From contig JAIROC010000158.1 in assembly GCA_031257735.1 (NCBI GenBank), forward strand, positions 1-12,006: 12,006 nt of DNA. Reading direction: 5' to 3'. Made by a program: the position numbers and the translations under genes. Position 1 is the first letter of the stretch; every line of letters begins with the position of its first letter. Below, in pieces: positions 7,791 to 12,006 of the stretch. Origin of the DNA: Bacteroidales bacterium. Its GTDB lineage: Bacteria; Bacteroidota; Bacteroidia; Bacteroidales; WCHB1-69. The notes beneath the pieces are model-generated. The model had not been told where the DNA came from, ran no database searches, and was given only the letters and a program-made list of their open reading frames with translations.

Positions 7791-8861
7791 ATGTTGAAAA
7801 AGACAACGATAATTTTATTATCCTTTATTCTGTGTGGGATTGTCGGATCTGCACAGCATATTGATAAAGAAAAGTATGAAAACTTGGTGGATTTTGTAAA
7901 ACATTATTATGAGAACGCATATCTTAATAAAAAAAAGAAGCAAAAATTAAAAGACACGGAAGAAGCCATACAGAACAAAAAAAATCAATTGGGTGATGCT
8001 ATTGAGAACAAGAAAAATTCATTTGATACCACTTGGAATAAAGACAAAGTTATTGAGACTCTGATTGCGTTGCCAACCGACAAACCAGAGCCAAATGAGA
8101 AAAGTTTTGATCATTTTCTGAAAGACGAAAAGAAAGAACTAAAAGAACATTTAGAACAATTAATGAATGACGAAGCAGATGCCAATATAACCGACGGGCA
8201 AGATATTCCTATTGACACAGCAAGAACAGATACAACCATTCCTGCCGGAGGCAAAACCTCATTTCCCTGGTCTTGGATTATAGTTATTGCTATTACAAGT
8301 ATTGCTATTTGGGAAAGTTTACTAAGAAAAAGATTGCTGATTTTTATTCCCAATAAAAAACATAAAGACAATGGCACTGAAAACCATAAATTAAAGACAG
8401 AAAATAAAAGTCTGAAAAATGAAGTTAAAAAACTCGAAACGAAAAACAAAGAATTGTTTGATGAAAATATTCATTTGGGACAAAAAATTGAGAGTTATCA
8501 ATATAAATCTAAGCGAGTTGCTGTTTCAGAAATAGAAAATGAAACAGATAAAAACACCCATGATCCCATTTCCACACTATATTCCGATGCCATCATTGAC
8601 GGTTTTTTCAATCGAGTAAGAGAAGTGCCGAACGAAGATACCATTTTTGAGTTACACCTGCAAATTGAACAAATGGCAAATTTCACAATCTACCCATCAG
8701 CATACAAACGTGTAATTGCCAATCCCGATTTTTTGGAGGGTTGTGACAAGCAGGCGCTTCACAATGCTCAAAACGTTACAATAGAAAGCCAGGGCATCGC
8801 CCAAAAACAGCCTGATGGTAAATGGAAAATAACTAAAAAACCAAATATAATTATTTCATAA
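7791..8861 (+). CDS. Single-pass membrane protein with helical periplasmic part and shared C-terminal module
   Basis: A 356-residue protein of an unnamed family. It has a signal peptide (1-21, GSA-Q), a Lys/Glu-rich helical stretch (about 25-130) that should be periplasmic, a Thr/Asp-rich linker, one membrane helix (about 158-175), then a cytoplasmic coiled coil (about 196-238) and a C-terminal module (263-356). That module is roughly 55-60 percent identical by eye to residues 246-340 of the protein encoded just upstream, so the two arose by duplication of at least this part. The parts outside the membrane differ completely (Ig-like fold there, helices here). The start is preceded by a GGGAAAAGG run, one of the few Shine-Dalgarno-like sequences in the window. 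It starts 11 bases after the preceding stop. Function unknown; it may work as a pair with the upstream protein. Confidence 0.82.
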   Translation: MLKKTTIILLSFILCGIVGSAQHIDKEKYENLVDFVKHYYENAYLNKKKKQKLKDTEEAIQNKKNQLGDAIENKKNSFDTTWNKDKVIETLIALPTDKPEPNEKSFDHFLKDEKKELKEHLEQLMNDEADANITDGQDIPIDTARTDTTIPAGGKTSFPWSWIIVIAITSIAIWESLLRKRLLIFIPNKKHKDNGTENHKLKTENKSLKNEVKKLETKNKELFDENIHLGQKIESYQYKSKRVAVSEIENETDKNTHDPISTLYSDAIIDGFFNRVREVPNEDTIFELHLQIEQMANFTIYPSAYKRVIANPDFLEGCDKQALHNAQNVTIESQGIAQKQPDGKWKITKKPNIIIS

Positions 8862-8866
8862 AAACC

Positions 8867-10513
8867 ATGCATTATTTTCTCGTTATAATATTTATAGCCG
8901 TTATAGTGATTATACAAATCCGGTCTTTTCTCAATACAAAGAAGAAAATCAATGCTTTTTTTGACATTTTCCCTGGAGAAGGTGATAAATACAAACTCTC
9001 AAAAGAAGTGTTGACTGAGGAAATCAATTCGGCAAATGATGATAATTTGGATAAAATGCTTGCAGCCGCAGGCCTTAACGTCGAAAAATACCATTACATA
9101 AGATTAAATGACAAAGGCGAAGAAATTCCTTGTTTTCGCAGAGAGGTAGCCAAAAATGATTTGAAAAACAATCTTACGGGTAGATGCGGTCTTTCAGTTA
9201 ATCACAACAATGCTACGCTGAAAACCATTATTAAATCTATCAACGACTATCTGAGAAACAACAAGTCTGTCAGCGATTTTCATTTGATGAAAGATATTGT
9301 GGACAGGAACTGCGATGCTAAAGAAGAGGAAATCAACACTCAAATTCCCATCCCCCTTTATATGGGCTTAGTGGGAACCATGGTGGGGATTTTGATAGGT
9401 GTGGGATATTTATGGGTAAGCGGTGGTTTAACTGACCTCTTAGGCAGCGGCTTAGGAAACGGCGCCGAAGGTGTTGAAGCACTACTTGGCGGCATAGCGA
9501 TTGCAATGGTTTCAAGTATTTTGGGCATTATTCTCACCACTTGGAGCTCAAACCAATTCAAAAAAGTAAAACTGGCTGTTGAAAGTGATAAACACGCATT
9601 TTTGAGTTGGATCCAAGCGACTCTTTTGCCTACACTGTCGGATAATGTAGTGGGTGCAATCCGCGAAATGACCGGTAATTTGACGGAGTTTAACAGGTCC
9701 TTTGCCGAAAATACCAGTAATCTGGGAACAGCACTTGCAAAAGTAAATGAGTCATACAAACTTCAAACACAACTTATTAGCGCAGTAAACAAGATTCAAG
9801 AAGGCAGAACCGCAGCAACAAATCTTGCCCTATTGTCCAAATTAATTGAGTCTTCGGAACAAATCGGCACACTTGGAGAATACCTGCGCAATACAAATGA
9901 ATATCTATCCAATGTAAAAGCGCTCAACGACAAACTTGACTTACACGAAAGCCGTACACGAACCATTGAAGAAATAGGCGAGTTTTTCAAGACAGAAGTA
10001 CAGGAAATAGAACAACGCAAAGCGGCTATCAGCCAAGCGGTAGGAAAGGTAGATGATTATTTGCAGCAAGCTTTGACAAAATTAAAAGAGAACACAGATG
10101 CCCAATTCCATGAATTACAAATATCAAGTGTACAACAGCAGGAGGCATTACAAAGGCATTTTGAAACAGTTTCTTCTCAAATGCAGATTGCAACAAATGA
10201 ACAGCAGGAAATTCTTACGCGGAAATTAGAAGAAACTTCTATTCTTGTTGATGAACTTAAAAACCTGACAGCTGTAAAAGAGAGTATTTCAAAGTTTGAG
10301 CAGGCAATGCAGGCTCAAAACAATAATCTTAATCATTTAACAAATGCTATTCTGAAATTAGCAAAAGCAAAAGCGGAGGGAGCAAATACCCCAACGCCTG
10401 TAGGACAAAAGGTACGGATTTGGTCCATGTCTATTTTGGGTGGCTTAGTATTGCTGTGTTTAATCATATTGCTGTGTTTAATCATATTTGAAAATATAAT
10501 TATAATAACATAA
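8867..10513 (+). CDS. MotA/TolQ/ExbB-like ion-channel subunit with long coiled-coil tail
   Basis: A 548-residue inner-membrane protein. It has an N-terminal membrane helix (3-20), a cytoplasmic region of about 140 residues, then two helices that match the proton-channel core of the MotA/TolQ/ExbB family: GLVGTMVGI (167-175, compare TolQ GLLGTVWGI) and GGIAIAMVSSILGI (208-221, compare TolQ GIAEALIATAIGL). Thr171 and Ser217 sit where TolQ has its two conserved channel threonines. A Gly-rich loop joins the helices. Residues about 265-500 are a long, Gln/Glu-rich helical tail likely to form a coiled coil in the cytoplasm. A fourth hydrophobic helix (519-541) closes the protein, which is unusual for this family and contains an 18-base duplication. 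The MotB-like gene follows after 22 bases, which supports a motor pair driven by ion flow. The long tail recalls ZorA of Zorya systems, but no other Zorya gene is present. Confidence 0.85.
   Translation: MHYFLVIIFIAVIVIIQIRSFLNTKKKINAFFDIFPGEGDKYKLSKEVLTEEINSANDDNLDKMLAAAGLNVEKYHYIRLNDKGEEIPCFRREVAKNDLKNNLTGRCGLSVNHNNATLKTIIKSINDYLRNNKSVSDFHLMKDIVDRNCDAKEEEINTQIPIPLYMGLVGTMVGILIGVGYLWVSGGLTDLLGSGLGNGAEGVEALLGGIAIAMVSSILGIILTTWSSNQFKKVKLAVESDKHAFLSWIQATLLPTLSDNVVGAIREMTGNLTEFNRSFAENTSNLGTALAKVNESYKLQTQLISAVNKIQEGRTAATNLALLSKLIESSEQIGTLGEYLRNTNEYLSNVKALNDKLDLHESRTRTIEEIGEFFKTEVQEIEQRKAAISQAVGKVDDYLQQALTKLKENTDAQFHELQISSVQQQEALQRHFETVSSQMQIATNEQQEILTRKLEETSILVDELKNLTAVKESISKFEQAMQAQNNNLNHLTNAILKLAKAKAEGANTPTPVGQKVRIWSMSILGGLVLLCLIILLCLIIFENIIIIT
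10449..10488 (+). repeat. 18-base tandem duplication inside the stator-subunit gene
   Basis: An exact period-18 repeat (unit tattgctgtgtttaatca, 2.2 copies over 40 bases) lies in the last part of the MotA-like gene. Because 18 is a multiple of three, the frame is kept and the residues LLCLII are doubled in the C-terminal membrane helix. The two copies are identical at DNA level, which points to a recent slippage event or an assembly artefact. A single copy would leave a helix of about 17 residues, while two give about 23. Confidence 0.95.
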
Positions 10514-10535
10514 AAGCAACATAAAACAACATTTT

Positions 10536-11207
10536 ATGTCAAAACCCCAAAAAGAATCCTTCTTCTGGACAAGTTATTCCGATCTGATGACCAGCCTTTT
10601 TTTTGTAATGCTGGTGTTATTTATCCTTGTTATCGTGTTGCTACACAATAAGATGAGGGAAATAGAGAAAGAAAGGGAAGCCTCTCAGGAACAATTGGAT
10701 AAAATCCGGGAAATAGAAGCATCTGTCAAAAATATTGACTCCACCTATTTTGTATATGATTCAACATATAAACGACACACACTAAGAGATATACATGTTT
10801 CTTTCCATAGCGAAAGTGCAGATATTACAGACATTCCATTAGGAGATAGAAGAAGACTTCTTGATGTTGGAAAGTCCATTTTAACCTTTGTTAATGATGC
10901 TGTAAGTAAAAACCCCAATGTCAAATACCTTTTAATCATCGAAGGGCAATCTTCAATATCAAACTATAATAATCCTGATGAATGCAGGAATAATGACGTA
11001 CTGAGCTATCGAAGAGCTTTATCACTAATTAGATATTGGAACGATAATAATAAAATCTTCAACCCAGATATTTGTGAAGTTATTATTTCCGGAAGCGGTA
11101 CAAGTAGTCCTTTTAAAGAGCCGGAATATCTTCCATCTGGCAAAGTTAATTATGCTAACCAACGTTTCGTCATTCACATCATACCTAAACCGGGAACAAT
11201 CAAATGA
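10536..11207 (+). CDS. MotB/OmpA-like peptidoglycan-binding motor partner
   Basis: A 223-residue protein with the architecture of MotB-type stator subunits. A short cytoplasmic N-terminus leads to SYSDLMTSLFFVMLVLF (13-29), where Asp16 at the mouth of the single membrane helix (about 17-36) corresponds to the essential proton-carrying aspartate of MotB. A charged helical linker (38-66) follows. The periplasmic C-terminal part (about 85-217) is OmpA-like: IIEGQSS (134-140), NNDVLSYRRALSL (152-164, compare the family's N..LS..RA) and NQRFVI (208-213) are the peptidoglycan-binding landmarks. It should anchor the upstream MotA-like channel to the cell wall and carry the protons or sodium ions. 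The stop codon overlaps the next gene's start by 4 bases (ATGA), so translation is coupled. True flagellar MotB is unlikely, as no flagellar gene is present. Confidence 0.88.
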   Translation: MSKPQKESFFWTSYSDLMTSLFFVMLVLFILVIVLLHNKMREIEKEREASQEQLDKIREIEASVKNIDSTYFVYDSTYKRHTLRDIHVSFHSESADITDIPLGDRRRLLDVGKSILTFVNDAVSKNPNVKYLLIIEGQSSISNYNNPDECRNNDVLSYRRALSLIRYWNDNNKIFNPDICEVIISGSGTSSPFKEPEYLPSGKVNYANQRFVIHIIPKPGTIK

Positions 11208-11716
11208 AAAAAGCAGTACTTATCATATTGTGTGTAATCGCTTTAGTTAGCTGCCATGACTGTTCTTGTTCCAGATCCGGACGAAGAAGGCCAAACGGTA
11301 GAGAAAAAATAACCTCTATTAAAAAACGTAGTGAAAATATTATTAAGATGACGAAAAGAGAGGGCGTTTACTATGTTCCTTGCAAAATCAACGGGCAAGA
11401 GATGGAATTTATTTTTGATACAGGCGCATCTGATATAACCATGTCACTCACCGAAGCATTATTTCTATACAAACAGGGTAAAATAGAAGATAGTGACTTT
11501 CTCGGAACACAACAATATCAAATTGCGGATGGGAGTATTTCTGAAGGGACACTCGTTAATCTTCGCACAGTAAAAATAGGCAATAAAGAATTAACAAATA
11601 TCAAAGCATCTATTGTACATACTCTGGAAGCGCCATTGCTGCTAGGACAATCGGCATTAAGCCGATTCGGGAAAATCTCAATTGATTATACTAAAAGAGA
11701 ATTAAAATTCGAATAA
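11204..11716 (+). CDS. Retropepsin-like aspartyl protease lipoprotein
   Basis: Encodes 170 residues. The leader has Lys2-Lys3, a hydrophobic core and a lipobox LVSC with Cys17 as the lipid site, followed by further cysteines (20, 22) and an Arg-rich stretch. The body (about 53-170) has the hallmarks of the clan AA, retroviral-type aspartyl proteases: catalytic loop FIFDTGASD (69-77, Asp72), a flap-like ADGS (108-111), and LLLGQSALSRFG (145-156), the second hydrophobic-hydrophobic-Gly element. Members of this bacterial group (gag-asp/DTGA type) act as homodimers. It would act in the periplasm, tethered to a membrane. The ATGA overlap with the MotB-like gene argues that it belongs to the same system. 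Proteolysis of an envelope partner is an inference, and the substrate is unknown. Confidence 0.85.
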   Translation: MKKAVLIILCVIALVSCHDCSCSRSGRRRPNGREKITSIKKRSENIIKMTKREGVYYVPCKINGQEMEFIFDTGASDITMSLTEALFLYKQGKIEDSDFLGTQQYQIADGSISEGTLVNLRTVKIGNKELTNIKASIVHTLEAPLLLGQSALSRFGKISIDYTKRELKFE

Positions 11717-11721
11717 TATTT

Positions 11722-11751
11722 ACTCTATAGCTAAAAAGTAAGCAATAGAGT
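11722..11751 (+). terminator. Possible intergenic hairpin after the operon
   Basis: ACTCTATAGC (11722-11731) and GCAATAGAGT (11742-11751) can pair as a 7-base stem, one A-A mismatch and two G-C pairs, with a 10-base loop. It starts 6 bases after the stop of the protease-like lipoprotein gene. No run of T follows, so it is a weak candidate for an intrinsic terminator; it could be an RNA 3'-end processing structure or chance. Confidence 0.35.
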
Positions 11752-11772
11752 TACCAACTTAATTACATATAT

Positions 11773-12006
11773 ATGAAACGTAATGGAACTATACTATTTA
11801 CCTTAACTTTAATTATTGCTTTTATAAGTTGCAATGACAAATCGTCGAGTAAGATGAAAGAATTTGTTAAAGCCGTTGAAAAAGGTGATATAATATTAAA
11901 AGATGAGAAAACGTTTTTCCCGTGGGAAGATGTTTTGAATTGTAAAAACGATATTATAGAATCGCCGGACAAATATAAATCATATCAATGTCCTTATTGT
12001 GGGGAA
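11773..12006 (+). CDS. Lipoprotein, 5' part only, with a CxxC motif
   Basis: An ATG at 11773 opens a frame that stays open to the window end (78 codons seen). The product begins with a signal peptide whose lipobox is FISC (17-20), giving a mature N-terminus CNDKSSSK. A short charged helix (about 27-45) follows. The last visible residues include CPYCGE (73-78), half of a possible zinc-ribbon or redox CxxC site. The family cannot be named from this fragment. It lies 56 bases after the preceding gene, behind a possible hairpin, so it may be the first gene of another unit or a later member of the same one. The ATG is chosen because it gives a complete lipoprotein leader. Confidence 0.75.
   Translation, partial: MKRNGTILFTLTLIIAFISCNDKSSSKMKEFVKAVEKGDIILKDEKTFFPWEDVLNCKNDIIESPDKYKSYQCPYCGE

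Noticed and set aside
8867..11716. Assignment of the motor pair as a Zorya anti-phage system.
   Set aside because: Only the MotA/MotB-like pair with a long tail resembles ZorA/ZorB. No ZorC, ZorD helicase or ZorE nuclease is present, and the neighbours point to a different complex.

Overview
The window reads as a chromosomal segment of a Bacteroidota organism. It is AT-rich, the gene starts almost all lack a Shine-Dalgarno sequence and sit behind A/T-rich leaders, and short signal-peptide lipoproteins are frequent. The proteins also resemble uncharacterised Bacteroidota families as I remember them. Everything visible lies on the plus strand. No tRNA, rRNA, CRISPR array, insertion sequence or integrase was seen, and no gap between genes exceeds about 70 bases.

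Layout: 1-120 is the 3' end of an unidentified gene. From 191 to 11716 nine genes follow head to tail with gaps of 5 to 43 bases and one 4-base ATGA overlap, which looks like a single operon. In order they are: a vWA-like lipoprotein (191-1429); a small three-helix membrane protein (1439-1903); a tubulin/FtsZ-like GTPase (1930-3381); a very large Hsp70/actin-fold ATPase with a long extra N-terminus (3387-6713); a membrane protein with a periplasmic bacterial Ig-like domain (6757-7779); a second single-pass protein that shares the first one's cytoplasmic C-terminal module (7791-8861); a MotA/TolQ/ExbB-like stator subunit with a long coiled-coil tail (8867-10513); a MotB/OmpA-like partner (10536-11207); and a retropepsin-like lipoprotein (11204-11716). 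A possible hairpin follows, then the beginning of another lipoprotein that runs off the end (11773-12006).

Working model (inference): the genes encode one envelope-spanning machine. The MotA/MotB-like pair would form an ion-driven, peptidoglycan-anchored inner-membrane motor. The two proteins with the shared C-terminal module and the small membrane protein would be inner-membrane partners. The tubulin-like and actin/Hsp70-like NTPases would be the cytoplasmic engine or filament parts, and the vWA and protease-like lipoproteins the periplasmic arm. From memory, Makarova and Koonin (2010) described a tubulin-superfamily family (FtsZl-1) encoded with vWA, GTPase and OmpA-family proteins and predicted a membrane-remodelling system. 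This locus looks like a Bacteroidota relative of that, with an actin-fold ATPase, a MotA-like protein and the paired-module proteins added and no GTPase of the P-loop type in view. Its biological role is unknown. A link to Zorya-type defence is only a superficial similarity of the motor pair.
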